From assembly GCF_907164915.1 (NCBI RefSeq), contig NC_061864.1, positions 2,592,389-2,656,388 of the forward strand: 64,000 bases of DNA. The letters run 5' to 3'. Positions 51,090 through 64,000 of this stretch are shown piece after piece. The notes beneath the pieces were generated by a model. It worked only from the letters and a program-made list of their open reading frames with translations. It ran no database searches and had not been told where the DNA came from. The number at the start of each line of letters is the position of its first letter. Positions within the stretch are counted from its first letter, which is position 1. The stretch comes from Impatiens glandulifera. Taxonomy: Eukaryota; Streptophyta; Magnoliopsida; Ericales; Balsaminaceae. Both the position numbers and the translations under genes were made by a program.

Positions 51090-53544
51090 ATATATATATA
51101 TATATAATTTTAATACTTAATGATTAAATTAGACATATTTATCTTCCTTGATGCTTAAATTTTACATTCTTTCACTCATATTTGATACATTAAATCTATG
51201 GGATTGAGTAAAATCGAAAAACCGAATTATATGTGTTTTGATATATATACATTTTAAGTATAGGCATTTCTAGCATGGTAAAAGATAAAGATTTATTTTT
51301 TATTTTTTTATTTTTAAATTCATTTTGATTTAATTAATATTACGCATATATATTTTTTTAAGTTAAATAATTGTTTAGGTTTTTTATTTTTTAAACTCAT
51401 TTTTTATTTAATTAATATTCTAATATATTTTTATTATTTTAAGTTAATTGTTGTTTTATTAATTAGTGTATTAAAATTTAATCCATAAAAAGTTTTTCGA
51501 TTAATTTTTATTCATTTAGTTTATTATATTATATATAATTGATATTATTATTTTCTACTTTATTATATTATATATATATATATATTTGTTATTTTTTAAC
51601 GATTAAACTGATAAATTGATCGAACCGATTTTATAATCGATCAAACTGAAATGATATTTAATTGTCAATTGACGAAAGAATATTTTGAAAAAGTGACGTC
51701 GAATTTTTCGGTAAAAAAATCGACTGAATCAAAACGCTTACACCTAATTCAATCCAATTAATCGGGGCTTACGCGTCATTTAGGCAGCTCGCTAGGCCTG
51801 TTCCACTCGACACCTAAAATAGAAAAAAAAATAAAATAAAATAAAATAGCATTAACAAGATTTGATCATTTAATAAATATGTATTAAAATATTAACCAAC
51901 TAAATTGTCTTATTATTATTTTTTAAAATAATACAAATTTATTATATTTATTTAATTAAACATAAAATATAACTACTCTCACCTTAAAAATAATAATAAT
52001 AAATTATAAGAAGAAGAAAAGTTTTGTTTGATTCGCAACCACGACAACTAATCCAACTTTTATTTGATCTAGAAACTCTCGCTCGTCCTTAACTTTTTTT
52101 TTTCTTTCATTTAATTAAGTCTTTTAAAAGTTATTAATTAGATGTTGTGGTCAAAATATAACAAACTAAAGGATTAGAGCTACTTTTATAAGTTAAAGGA
52201 GTAAATTGAGCAAAGAACAAGAAACATGAGCAAATTCAAAATTTTACCCAAACTTTTTTTTTCTATTTTCTAATATAATATACTTTGGTTTATTCGAGCT
52301 CTTTTAAAATCAATTAAATCAAAGTCAGAATTGAACTTAATATCTATAATTAAGATAAAATAAACTCTTGAATAGTTTTATGTTAGTCCATATATATATT
52401 TAATTCGGTATGATTACTCGCGTGCTTAGCCTCGTATTTCTACATTTTTAGCTTACCAACAATATTCACCTCCGAAACCCGGAAATCTTCAACCACCCAC
52501 GAGAGATGATGAATTATACCTACAAATTATGAACTAATAATGACTGAAAACTAAAACATCAATCTTCATGATTAATTCATTAGAACTAAAGGTATATTGA
52601 ATCAAAACATGATATATTTAACTTAAGTTTGCAACATAAAACATATATGAACAACATATATAGCTAGCTACTAAGAAACCAAACCGCTTTGAGAGTATTC
52701 AGCGAGAGCTTATGCCATCGTCTTCTTCGTCGAGATCAGCGAGCTATAATTAATGAGTGGTGCTGCTTCCTCTCTTTTATTTACCCTAAAATAAAAATAA
52801 AGATAATTAGTAACACTAAGAAGTAGTTGTGTCAGTGGTATTTGTTTTAAGGGATAATTGTTATTTTTCTTAACGCTATTTAATTAAGAGCCTAACTATT
52901 TTTATTTTTTATTTTAATTAGTGTTTCTGATATTTAACATAGAAGGGAATAATTGTTGACGAGAGGAGGAAGCGCACAGAATATATATATTTGATCACCA
53001 AACTGAATAATAATATGATGAGTGGAGAATCATTATTAACATATTATTATTATTATTCCACAATATTAACCCAAATGGAAACCAGTGGGATTTGGATATA
53101 ACTTTAAAGTATGTAAAATATTTATATGATCATGAATAGGGAATCAAGATTTTAAATTTATTTGGGCTATTTTTTTTCCACAAACACAAATATACACAAC
53201 GATATGAGATTTGAGATAAATTCAAACGATGGAAGGTGTATGAACGGAGAAAAAGACCTATGTAGTTTTAAAAAAATATAAATTCTAATGGGAGGATTAT
53301 ATTTAAATATGATAATTATTTAACTAGTTTTTTTCATTCGAGATTTAAATCTTTCCTTTTATTAAAAAAATATATTTATACTCCTCTAAATTAATGATCT
53401 CTTTGATGGAATGTGACATACTAAAATGTTATATAAATTTGTCAATAGTTTATACACGTTTTTAAGTACAAAATAACTCTCTATTATGAATATTTCTAAG
53501 ATTGCAAATACATCTCCTTAAATTATAATTTTGTTACACTAGAT

Positions 53545-53650
53545 TCTGATCAGTTCTCGGGCAGAGCTTTGACTATCCCACTTATACATTGCTTTCACAA
53601 AAGCAGTTTACAAGTGGGATGATCAAAGTTCCGCCTAAGAACATGATGGA
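53545..53650 (+). ncRNA. Candidate MIRNA-like hairpin
   Basis: The sequence folds into a stem of about 44 bp: the 5' arm 53553-53596 (GTTCTCGGGCAGAGCTTTGA then CTATCCCACTT...) pairs with the 3' arm 53599-53642 (...AAGTGGGATGATCAAAG then TTCCGCCTAAGAAC). I count about five isolated mismatches and no bulges. The loop is only about four bases, shorter than in most MIRNA genes. Neither arm matches a miRNA I know. It is also more GC-rich than its surroundings. Alternatives are a very small foldback element or an inverted duplication of a target gene that is becoming a young MIRNA. The transcribed strand is unknown. Confidence 0.4.
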
Positions 53651-56600
53651 AGTTATGTTGATTTGCTATGAAGATGAAAATTAAGAAGGGGATGATGATT
53701 TATATAGGAATGAAATTGGACGAGAGATATAGATTATGGATTCAAAAAGGGATTTCTAAAGGATGAAAAAAAAAGTGAAATAATCTTCTTTTTTTTTAAA
53801 AAAAAATAGGTCAATTCACATAATCTTTATTAGATTACTGTAAATTTCACACAATCTTTTGCATATTACTGTAAAATTCATACCATCCTTATTAGATTAC
53901 TGTAAATTTAATACAATTCTTCTCATATTCTATAAAATTCATATAATCCTTATTAAATTACATAATCTTATTAGATTATTGTAAAATTCACATAATTCTT
54001 ATCAGATTACTGTAATAAATATTTGGAGATGCTTTGATAATGGGATATTTTTAAATTATTTAATTTATTAATTAAAATCTTTATTTTTATAAATTTTAAA
54101 TATAAAAAAATATATATAATAATTTTATTTAAATAATCTCAAATAATATTTTTAATTCATTATTTTTATATATTTTTTCCAATAACTCAAGATCAAATAA
54201 TTTATTGGGAATTAAACCTAAAAATTGTATTGTTTAAGTAAGACTTTTTAATTATATTTAATAGTGTCATTTGTCAATCACATTTAAAATAAAATAAAAA
54301 ATCTGAAATTTTGTATTAATCATAATTGTGCTAAACACAACATCAATCCAGAGTCCGGACAAAGAGACATGTGGTTTGATTAGTTCAAATTGGGGGTGAA
54401 TTAGTTGTGGATGCGAAGTAAAAATTAAACGGAATTAATTAGTTCTAATTAAACTTAATTAATTACATAAAATTACTGCAGTCAGTATGAATTAAGTTTG
54501 AATAAATTATTTATGAGTAAGCTAATTAAGAATATTAGTAATGAACGTGGATCTATCTATCATTGATTTGAGCGCCGGTCCAAAAATAATAATTGATCGA
54601 TTACCTATTAATTAAACATTTATTACATATTTTTTTAAACTTGTAATTAATATACTATCTATTATCTATCTATCTATATATATATATATGTGTTCGATTC
54701 TTGATTAAACACCCATCTCAACTCATGATCTTTCCTTTTCAATCTTCATACATAATATCATATAATATATTATGCCACCTGCACTTGTAAACATAAAACA
54801 TCAATTAATGCATATCTAATTAGTTATTTTTCTTTCATTTTCTTAAAAGAATATGCTTTTTAATTATATATGGTTTTTGCCAATTAATTTTATTGCTTGC
54901 ATGCATCTGATATATATATCGCTGACATTTCACTCTCACATATATATAATGTCTATGTTAATTAGAATCTTCGAATAATTCTCCCTTTGGTTGACATATC
55001 ATGAAAAAGTAAAAAATAGGTACCTCCTACATTTTTATATCTTTAGTTTTTCTTTTAAAAACAATAAAATAACATTGGACACCTAGCTAGGGCTCGTTTG
55101 ATGTGTGTTTTTTTTTTATCTCAAAATTTAATCATTATTTCAACCATTTAATCATCACTTTTATATATTTAAATACTAAAATTACTCTTTATTAACTCTA
55201 AAAAAATAGAAAAAATTAAAATATAAGAATATTTTGATAATTTAACCAAAAAAACTAGTTTTTTAAAAGTACTTATCAAACAATAATTTTTAGAGAAAAA
55301 AAAAAACCTGAAAAAATCATTTACTCGAACAAACTCCTCAAAATGATTTTTTTCTTCCGTAAACGTTAAACTAATTTCATCAAAATCTAAAAAAGCAGAA
55401 ATATCAATAATCAAAACAAACTAGTTATAATTAGAATAATAATTAAATAATCTAAAAGCAACAAGAATTATAAACAGTAACAAATTCTAATCCAATCAAG
55501 ATTTTTTATTTTAAAAAATAATAATTTAACATGATTAATTATTTATCTGTGAGATTGATGTTTTTAGGTTAGGAGCGGAAAATACTATTAATTAATTATT
55601 ATTATTATTATTTTGAATAAAGGAGAGCTAGTATAATACCCTATCAGTCATGTGCTTAAACTTAAAACGCTCTCAGATTAAATTATTATGATATATTTTA
55701 TTGTAAAATATTTTTTTTATATTTGCATTTTAATTTAATTATTTTCATTTAAATAAAAACTATTAAAATATTTTTAAATATAATATTTTAATTTTCCTTT
55801 AAATTTAATATCTAAATTAACTAATTATTTTAACTTAATTATTTTTTTCTAATATTTTTTTTAATATGACCAATTCATTACTTTTACCTATAGTAAGCTA
55901 GAAGTCAAATATTAAATATTTTACAAACAAATGTATATTATAAACATATATTTAGATAGATTTCAATATTTTTTACTTATTATTAAAATAATTAAGTTAA
56001 AATGTAAATAGACATTTATAAAATAATTTTACAATAAAAGTTGATTGTCTAGTGTTCGTGGTTTATTACCTTGATATCACGTACTCTAAGTCAGGTCACA
56101 TCTAAAAAGGTAACACCTTTACTGTTTTTTTATTATTAAAATAAATAATAAATTAAAATAAAATGTATTTAAGCAAAAGTTTAATATTTTTTTTCTTCTT
56201 TGTTTTGACGCCATATACGAATTGAAGTCTACTCAGAAAAAACAAATATGCCTTTTTACGGTAAAAATGCAAAATATTTCATAATTTTTTATTTTTTTTT
56301 AATTAAATACTATTTAATTATTTAATTATTAAAAAAATTGACAAAACTTAACTTTATCGCTCGTTTTATTCAAAATTTTATCATTAATTTTTAAAGTCCT
56401 ATAAAAAATTTACAGTACACCCAATTCGAATTTTTAAATCCGTCCCTACCTGAGAGTTTCAGAGGATACACAAGATTAGCCATTAATAAGGCTTCATTTT
56501 CAGGGTAGCATCAACTACCGACATAAATTTATTTTAAATTAAAATGTTATTAATGAAAATCAAATTGGCTATACATTTATCTTTAACCCACTCTATTATG

Positions 56601-59600
56601 TTTAAGTCAAAAATTTTCTTTGAAAAAAAATGGGACAATAGATTAAACATACAACCCGCAAATATATTTAACTATTTAACCAAATACAGAAATTACCGCA
56701 AAATCATTTAAAATATGAAAATATCAACCTCAAAACTTTAAGATAATCCTTTTATAGATTATCCCAAACTATTTATTTTTACTTTTTTAATTATACTTGG
56801 TGTGTTTCAAATATAGGGTACACAAATAAAAGTGGGCTATCTTACCAAATAAAAAGTATTTTAAGTATCTTATAAGTTATATGATTATGTTTGAAATTCA
56901 GTTAATTATTCATTTGGATTATTTCAATAACATAATAATAAACATCATTCTTTTTTTTTTTTCATCAATATATCATATAACTCAATTTAATAGTTAAAAT
57001 ATTAAAATATTTTTTATTTTAAATTATTATTTTTATTTTATCATTATATATTAATATTAATATTCTTTAAAAAAAATTATCAAAAAAAAATTCCCTCCAC
57101 ACAATTATCACTCATTATGGATCCAACATAAAAAATAAATAAAATAAAAAAACTTAATATACGGCGCTACAAACTTAAGGCCAATATACAAAACCCTAAC
57201 TCAAATGAGTATGAGATAATTATTTTATCCACATTAATTATTATATTATACACATATTTTCTTCTTCTTCTGACAAACATACATAAAAAGGGTAACTGTG
57301 TTTTTTTTTTCTTTTTTTCTATTATTATATTTTTTTAATTATTGTTTAACTAATGAAAATGTATTTTTAAAATAATCAAAATATTTTAAATATTTAATAC
57401 CTTATAAAATAAATGAATAAGAGTGCTTTAATTTTTTTAAATAATTTATGACGTAGAATCAGATTTATTTAAATTTAAGCAAGACACGTCGTCATGTCAT
57501 TAATGTGAGTTGTGTTATGTTTCATTTTAAGAAGTTACATGACCCAATAATCATGAACTTTAAATTAGTATGATAGTAATTAAGACACTCGCACATCACT
57601 TAATTTAATTTTTGTGACAGAACATTAGTTAAATTTTTTTATTATTAAATATATTAAGATTTAAAAATTTGAAACTATATTAATATTTGTATTGATCATT
57701 TAAATAATAGAATTAATAAATGATTTAGAACCAATCACAAATAACTAATTAGATAGAGTATTTGGTGACTAAAATTTTAAAATAAACTTTTATAACATAG
57801 TGTCACTAGGGAATGGATTCACCCGTCACATGAAGTCTAATCAAACATACCCCAAATAGTAAAGAATTATCATAGAAATAAGATATTATGAACCACAAAT
57901 AAATAAATAAATAAATAAATGAATATATTAATAGTGCGCACCTTTAATTACTTGTAGTGGATATCTACTCGTATTCATCTAACTTACCAGCTACTGTTGG
58001 TGATATATTCCAATCTATTTTTTCTTTATAGCAATAAAACTTATTATAATTGTATTGACATATTTTTAATATATTTAGTTCATTATTTTTTATTCATGAA
58101 TTTTTTCAGCTAAATAAATGAAAGATAAAGAGAGAAAAGAAAGTAGCATAGAATAAAAAAAAGAGTTTAAATGAAAAGATAATATTTGATTTTAGGCTTT
58201 TTGTTTACCCTTAACAATTTGGGAACATGACCCCCTAACTTCAATTTAAACATTTTTTTTTTTAAATTTGAGAAAGCTAGCAATTACCTTACAGCCATGT
58301 CTTTCGGTTTCATTTAAAACATTCTTAGTAAATATCGAATCTAAAATATTTGTTAGAATTTTTTTAATTTATTAACTTAGCCATATTGGCAAATGAATTA
58401 AACTATTTCTTCTAAACTAAACTACTCGTTCAATTCAAACACTTTTTATAAAAATGTATATTTTATTTTAATATTTTGAGAGATTTATATGTATTTAACT
58501 GTTTTTCTAAATATATTTAACTATAATAAACTTAAAATAAACCCTACAAATGCTAAAAAAAGGAAATTAAGAGAACAAAATGTCACCTGTTTCATTTACA
58601 TTTAAAACGAATATTTAAAAATAAATAAACTTAATTAAAAAAATACAAATAATATCTCAAAATTGTGTTGTTATTTTTTCTTACTTACTTAATAATACAA
58701 AAATTATTATACTAAAGAATTCATTTAAAATTTTCATTGAATAACACATTGAAAGACTGAAAGTCCTACATGTTAAAAATCGTTACCCATTTTTTTTATA
58801 TATATATATATTTTTTTTTGTCTATTACGTGCCATGGTTGTTATCTTAAATATTATGAAACTTAAGGGGGCTAAAAATAAAGAGTAGAGGAAAATATCAA
58901 AATTTTAGATTAATTTAAGGCCTTATCTATATATTTTCTCTTTTGTTTGTGTGCCATCACGCCTTATTTAATTTTAAATTTAAAAGGACTAACTTTAACT
59001 TTAATTTATTAATTAATTAAACAAGAAAAGAAAAGGACAATCACATTGAAAAGAAAATAGTGTAGAGCATTTATGAGGTGACGATTTCAGCTCGCCACAA
59101 CCCACTCATGGCCAATCAACAAAACTTCTATTAAAGGGTATATTTATTTGAAAATAATATTTGATGTAAAAAGTAATTTATCTAAATAATTTCTTTAATA
59201 TTTATAATTATAAAAAAAATCATTATTTTATTATATTATTTCTCATTTTATCAATAAGTACTTTGTTATGACGAGTTTTAGACTCACAAAATTTGATTTG
59301 GTTGCTTTAGTTCGTTTATTTTTATCTTATAACAATTCTTATGTTAAAAATAATTACTTCAATCGCTTTATATATGATATTATCCAAACCATCTTGTCTA
59401 ACTTTGCTTTTAGAAATGTGTACTCATTATGTTTATTTATTTATTTATTTATTATTTTCATTTCAAAAAGATATATATGTGGGATATGATAGACAAGCAC
59501 TATTAGACAAAAGTAGCCTCATCATATCCATACACATTATGAGAAAATGCAAGAGAATCAAAACAATAACCATGTTTAGGCCTTGTTTGATTCTAGTAAA

Positions 59601-61675
59601 AGTAAAGTTCAAGTATTCGACCGACTAAGACTCTAAGAGTAACAATAATGAAAACGATTCCCGTTCAAAATGGTTTAAGCGTTTCAAGTTCATAAGCCTT
59701 AATATTATTTAATGTAGGAAAGTTCAATATTGCAACTTATAAAATTGGGATTGCAATAAAGAAAAGATCTCCAATACTGATCATTTAATTACTATACTTA
59801 TAAAAATCTAATATACGTATCTAATGATGCCCATTTTGATTGTGGCCATCATTCATAATTTGTTACATAAGATGTCCATATTCATTAAATTTATACAAAA
59901 AAATAAAATCAAAATTTGAAAGAGCATCATTTGAGAACTAAGAAATCATAATTTTAATTATAAAATTGAGTATTGGTTACAATTTTCAATTATAAACCTT
60001 TGGTTATATAAACAAAGCTTATCGGGTTTTGTTTATCATTATATATATGACAATTGATTGATATATATATATATAAATGATGGAAGCATCAAACCTCAAA
60101 TCAACTATAAGATATCTTAGTGTGCGGCACATAGAAGAAGAAGAGAACCAAATTCTTTTTTATCTTTTCATCTTAAAAATAAAACTTTAATTGGATGACA
60201 TTCCAAATGTACTTACTAGTTGGGACAATAATGAATTGTATGAGGTGTGATCATTGTGCTTGTTCATTTTAGAAAAAGTTTAGAAGAAGACATTTGTGGT
60301 TACAATAATCATTCTATTATATATTAATTAATGTTAGGCCTGGTCTGTTTGGTTTTCAAAACAAATCTAATTAAACATTATTTATTACACTATATTATTA
60401 ATCACATAACTAAATTAATCAACTAAAATACTAAATATATTGCTCGGGTGTCCGGAAAAGAGGGAGATCAAGACAGCCATCAAGAAGTTTTTTTTTTTCT
60501 TTTCTTCAACGCCAAGCGAATATTTTCGATCATTTTTTATTTGGTGAGGACTATTTTTTTTTTCCTTCCTAGATACCTAGGTTTAATTGGTGAAAAAACA
60601 TCTTATATGTATATACCATCTTTAATGATAATGTTGTTATTTAAGATTTTTAGATAGTAAACCTCAATTTGTAAGAACATTGTGTACCTCATTATAAATG
60701 ATATAGTAAATGGTTTAGACAACTTAAGGGTAGTTCGTTTTTTATTAGAATCTTTTTGAATGAAAATAAAGAGTCATGAAAAAATCGATAGATTTATAAA
60801 CGTTGCACTAAAATAAATAAAAAATTATTTTCTTATTACTAGTTTTGTGATTCTTTTTTTTTTTTTTATCAAAACATCAAATTAAAAAATAAATAAATAA
60901 TTTTACCATTATATATCAAAAACACCATCAATCAACCTATTGAATAAATCCATGTATTATTAAAAAAAAAAAAAAAGGTTGATGAACAATGCTTACACTT
61001 AATGAATTAATATTTTAAAGTAAACGATTCACTGTTTTATTTGTGGTGATTTTTTTGGGGGTTAGATTCTTATGAACTATGAGGCATATATTAATGTCAA
61101 CAAAAAAGAAAAGAAAAGAAAAAGAGTGACCACGAAACCGCGAGGGAACAACTTAATTATATTTGGATATATATATATATGATTGAGGAGGGAGGGAGGA
61201 AGCACTAACTAATATTAATTAGTGGTGTTTAAATTAAGCTAGATAGATTTGCAACCAATCCAATGATGATTTTATCAATATTATTATAATACAATTTTGT
61301 TGGTACAAAATGCAAGTGAGTGGAGAGTGTGATGATAATGAAGTACATACAAAAAGAGAAAGTTAAAGAATAGAATATTTTAACTGACACTTAAAATTAA
61401 TTTGCCTCTTCTTTATTTTTTCTTTTTCTTTTTCTTTTTGAGTGACATTTATAATATCATCATCATGTGAGCATTTTGGTTGTGGATTTATATATATGAA
61501 AGTGGAATTGGAAATATATTAATTGTGGCTACAGAACATAATTGTGGTGCCCCTTCAACTTAAGGTAATAAAAAGAATATGCACATCACTGTACTCTTCA
61601 CAAATTGGATTGCACGTCAGCTCTATCTATTTTATATAATAGATTATTCTAGCATATAATCATTTCATCTTTTAC

Positions 61676-61719
<44 letters not shown>

Positions 61720-62427
61720 CTAAGAATAAATTTCCAATTAACTCCAACTTGTGCCCGAAAAACACTCTTCATTCTCATTTATCCTAAATTAAACTCCAAT
61801 GTAAACTATTTAAAACATGTAATAATGTCCAGGTTAGAGCCTCCCCTACACGGGTACCCTACAAAACTGAAATAAGACCCTTCCTTTTACATATTAGTAT
61901 CATATTTATCTAATTAAACTAAATAATTAATTTTTTTAAAACCATTATAATTTTTTCAATTTAACTTAAAATATACAAAATTAAGTAATTTTTTTTACTC
62001 AACTTGTAGCTTTGTAACTTATCCTTAAAGGCTCTATTGGCTAAGTAATTGATTTTTTATTTTTTTTTGATAAATATGTGATTTATTTTAGCACTATTCT
62101 TAACCCTACCCGATTAATTTCTGTTTTTTTTTTTAAAAAAAAAATGTGTTTACTATTGGAATAATTAGCAATTAATTAAACTATTAATATTATTATTATT
62201 ATTATGAATTAAAAAGGAATGCTTTCTTCTTCTTCTTATTCTGTATATTGTGTTATCTACTTTTTGGTGTTTGAAGCTCAACTAGAAGTTGTCTGATGAA
62301 TCATAGGACCCCACAAACTGTACTATGATATTGGAGCATCATCCAGGCGGACATCATAATCCATTTCCTTTTCTCTGTGGGTGGCTGGGTGCTCACTTTT
62401 TTTTTTTTTTTCTTTTTTTTTTCCGAT

Positions 62428-62435
62428 TATAAATA
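62428..62435 (+). promoter_or_regulatory. Probable TATA box of the GDU-like gene
   Basis: TATAAATA lies ~125 bp before the start codon, preceded by a pyrimidine tract, which leaves room for a ~95-bp leader. Confidence 0.65.
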
Positions 62436-62492
62436 CCCTTCCACCTTCTCTCTGTTTTCCCCAACAACCATAACACTTTCAATTCACCTTCA

Positions 62493-62536
62493 AAGAAGAA
62501 GAAGAAGAAGAAGAAGAAGAAGAAGAAGAAGAAGAC
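62493..62536 (+). repeat. (GAA)n microsatellite in the leader of the GDU-like gene
   Basis: About 14 AAG/GAA triplets lie between the TATA box and the ATG, probably in the 5' UTR. Translated in frame they would give poly-Arg/Lys, so the upstream in-frame ATG at 62377 is not a likely start. Confidence 0.9.
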
Positions 62537-62559
62537 AGAAGAAATTAAGAATCGAAGAA

Positions 62560-63069
62560 ATGAGGCAAGCAGGAAGAATCCTATTAACCCACTCAACAGT
62601 TATGGTTACTGAAACAGAGGCACCCATATATTCGCCGTCGCCGGCCAACGGGGGAGTCGTGCAGAGATCGCCGTGGCATTCGCCGCTTCCTTACCTCTTC
62701 GGAGGACTAGCGGCGATGTTGGGTCTCATAGCCTTCGCCCTTTTAATCCTAGCTTGCTCCTACTTCAAGAAGTCCAGAGACGCCAGCGAAAGTGACGACC
62801 TTGAAGCAGCAGCAGCAGCCGCCGGCAATAAACCATCCCCTGTTTTCGAAGAGAAGATTTTGGTAATCATGGCCGGAGACATGAAACCAACTTTCTTGGC
62901 CACTCCCATGTCTTTCAGTAGCAAATCATCATATAGCTTAACCGTGGATTCTTCTCAAGGTAATAAGGAGAAACAGAGTGACCAAATCGCAGAGAAACAG
63001 AAAGATGACATGACTGGTCATCATCATCATCAAATTCACATTCTTCCATCACCAGTCCCAAACCAGTGA
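62560..63069 (+). CDS. GLUTAMINE DUMPER-like small membrane protein
   Basis: Intronless gene of 169 residues. GDU proteins are plant-specific one-pass membrane proteins whose overexpression in Arabidopsis raises amino-acid export and glutamine secretion; they interact with the ubiquitin ligase LOG2. Visible hallmarks: a short outer segment with SPWHSPLPYLFGGLAAMLGL, one membrane span at about 50-70 (ending ALLILACSYFKKS), then an acidic and Ala-rich stretch and the family's signature VIMAG within KILVIMAGDMKPTFLATP. The C-terminus is polar with a His run (GHHHHQIH). I chose the ATG at 62560 because family members begin shortly before the membrane-proximal motif and the frame above it is a GAA microsatellite. 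A TATA box is at the right distance. Confidence 0.93.
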   Translation: MRQAGRILLTHSTVMVTETEAPIYSPSPANGGVVQRSPWHSPLPYLFGGLAAMLGLIAFALLILACSYFKKSRDASESDDLEAAAAAAGNKPSPVFEEKILVIMAGDMKPTFLATPMSFSSKSSYSLTVDSSQGNKEKQSDQIAEKQKDDMTGHHHHQIHILPSPVPNQ

Positions 63070-63524
63070 CATCACACCCGCCGGCGCCGGTCACTGATCT
63101 AAGTTTCTATTTCGAAAAATGCCCCCGTATTTACTTCGGGTTGCTGAGATTTTGTTAGCCCTTTTTTCAATTTTGGTTTTTGCCCAGAAGATTTTGATAG
63201 ATGTACTAGAGAAATGGATGCCTGCCTTTGATATTATCACTGTTGTTAACTTTGTTCATGTCATCAAGCAATGAATACAAGAATCGCCAATTTTGCCATG
63301 TTTTCAGTCATATAACAGTACAAATAATAAGTTGGATCATCAAAGTAAATAACTTTTAAGGATGAGAGTATTAATGGACACAAAAGAGTCTACTATACTA
63401 GTAGTCTTGGAAGAAGAAGAAAAAAAACTTGTATTCAAAATATACTCAAACCATAACAATGCTTTTTCTTGAATTGTTAGAAATATATAACAGTGATTAC
63501 AAACATTAACACCACCGTTGTTGC
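63070..63524. other. Convergent spacer between GDU-like and PP2C genes
   Basis: 455 bp containing the 3' ends of two convergent genes. The stop of the GDU-like gene is followed by a GC-rich CCGCCGGCGCCGG stretch and then AT-rich sequence that should include both polyadenylation regions. Confidence 0.6.
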
Positions 63525-63689
63525 TTAGTTGGACTTGTTGCCTGCGGATGAACCACCACCTTGGTTTGCCAAGAATCTTACTACCACTACGGTTATGTTA
63601 TCGCCACTGCCTCTCTGACATGCTTCCTGCATCAGCCTCTTTGCCGCTGCCTCGGGTTCTTCAATTGGTTTTCCCATTTCAACAGCTTC
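63525..63689 (-). CDS. Protein phosphatase 2C, last exon only
   Basis: The last coding exon enters at an acceptor (TTTTACAG just above 63689) and ends with TAA at 63525-63527, 54 residues. It starts [20 protein letters not shown] and contains [14 protein letters not shown], the C-terminal signature of PP2C (PPM) Ser/Thr phosphatases in which the Asp-Asn pair belongs to the metal-binding site. A Gly/Ser-rich tail ([11 protein letters not shown]) follows. The match is closest, from memory, to the plant group containing PP2C59/WIN2-like enzymes. The rest of the gene lies beyond the right edge; bases 63690-64000 are intron. Confidence 0.88.
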   Translation of the reverse strand, partial: EAVEMGKPIEEPEAAAKRLMQEACQRGSGDNITVVVVRFLANQGGGSSAGNKSN

Positions 63690-64000
63690 CTGTAAAATAA
63701 ACAAAAACGGACTTCAATAACTAATACTTGGGAACTTGCTTCATGAGAGGTTATTATGAAAAACAAGGTTATATGGGATTATTTGACTAAAAGACAGCAT
63801 GTTTGAATTTGGTTTTTTGGGGGAGTTTTCTAAAAAAAGAATTAGGTTATTTAAATTTTTAATTGGTTTAATTACTAAAATGTTTTTTTATATTTAACAT
63901 TTAATATTTAATAAAAATAAAGTATGAATATTTTAGTTGATAAAATGAGTGATTTCATAGTTAGAATGATAATGATGTGATTGAGAGAATTTATAAAAAA

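Larger units (their letters stand above)
47700..62420. other. Gene-poor AT-rich region (~14.7 kb)
   Basis: I find no supportable protein gene between the splicing-factor promoter and the GDU-like gene. Open frames of 60-95 residues here are AT-rich, lack splice context and show no known motif. Supportable items are an AT microsatellite (48484-48553), a 109-bp tandem duplication with a tRNA-like tail (48601-48890), a foldback element (50752-51089) and a long hairpin (53545-53650). A TA-rich run near 61690-61715 and AAAT repeats near 57900-57920 are simple sequence. Confidence 0.5.

Noticed and set aside
55169..60657. Open frames of 69-95 residues (for example at 55169, 59268, 59341 and 60448)
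   Set aside because: They are AT-rich, rich in Phe/Ile/Leu, without motifs, splice context or supporting neighbours, as expected by chance in such DNA.
62377..62559. N-terminal extension of the GDU-like protein with a poly-Arg tract
   Set aside because: It includes the TATA box and a GAA microsatellite; the family starts close to the membrane span, so the ATG at 62560 is preferred.

Overview
This window is nuclear DNA from a eudicot plant. It is very AT-rich, its genes are intron-rich with GT-AG splice sites, it carries long (AT)n microsatellites and several plant transposon types, and the recognisable proteins are plant families: clade II-type glutamate receptor-like channels, a GLUTAMINE DUMPER protein, a plant-type PP2C and a Tat-SF1/CUS2-type splicing factor. 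I cannot name the species.

Layout. About 1.5-38.2 kb is a tandem cluster of four ionotropic glutamate receptor-like (GLR) genes, called GLR-A to GLR-D here, all on the minus strand and transcribed right to left. All four share the same five-exon structure and intron phases (1, 0, 1, 0), so they arose by tandem duplication. I rebuilt every splice junction by eye. A (986 codons), B (992) and C (985) have intact reading frames. D is otherwise clean, but its large second exon is broken by a 444-bp patchwork of plastid DNA (psaB fragment, clpP intron/exon fragment and a complete trnL-CAA), so it should be a pseudogene.

Mobile DNA has enlarged the cluster. GLR-A intron 1 holds a ~1.3-kb inverted array of short degenerate repeats. 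GLR-C intron 1 holds a 2.9-kb Mutator-like element with 118-bp terminal inverted repeats, a transposase N-terminal remnant and three hairpin-forming arrays built on one ~21-bp motif. GLR-D intron 3 holds a 4.4-kb Ty1/copia-type element whose two 475-bp LTRs differ at only two places I can see, although its reverse transcriptase is decayed. A roughly 209-bp pure AT repeat sits in the proximal promoter of GLR-C.

From 41.3 to 47.5 kb lies a 13-exon minus-strand gene for a Tat-SF1/CUS2-like splicing factor (GYF-like N-terminus, RRM, C-terminal UHM). From 47.7 to 62.4 kb no gene could be supported; that stretch has microsatellites, a foldback element, a 109-bp tandem duplication and one strong 44-bp-stem hairpin that could be a MIRNA gene. 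At 62.6-63.1 kb is an intronless GLUTAMINE DUMPER-like gene (plus strand), and at 63.5 kb is the last exon of a PP2C gene (minus strand) that runs off the right edge.

The genes do not form one pathway. GLRs are amino-acid-gated cation channels and GDU proteins affect amino-acid export, so there is a loose amino-acid theme, but their nearness may be chance.
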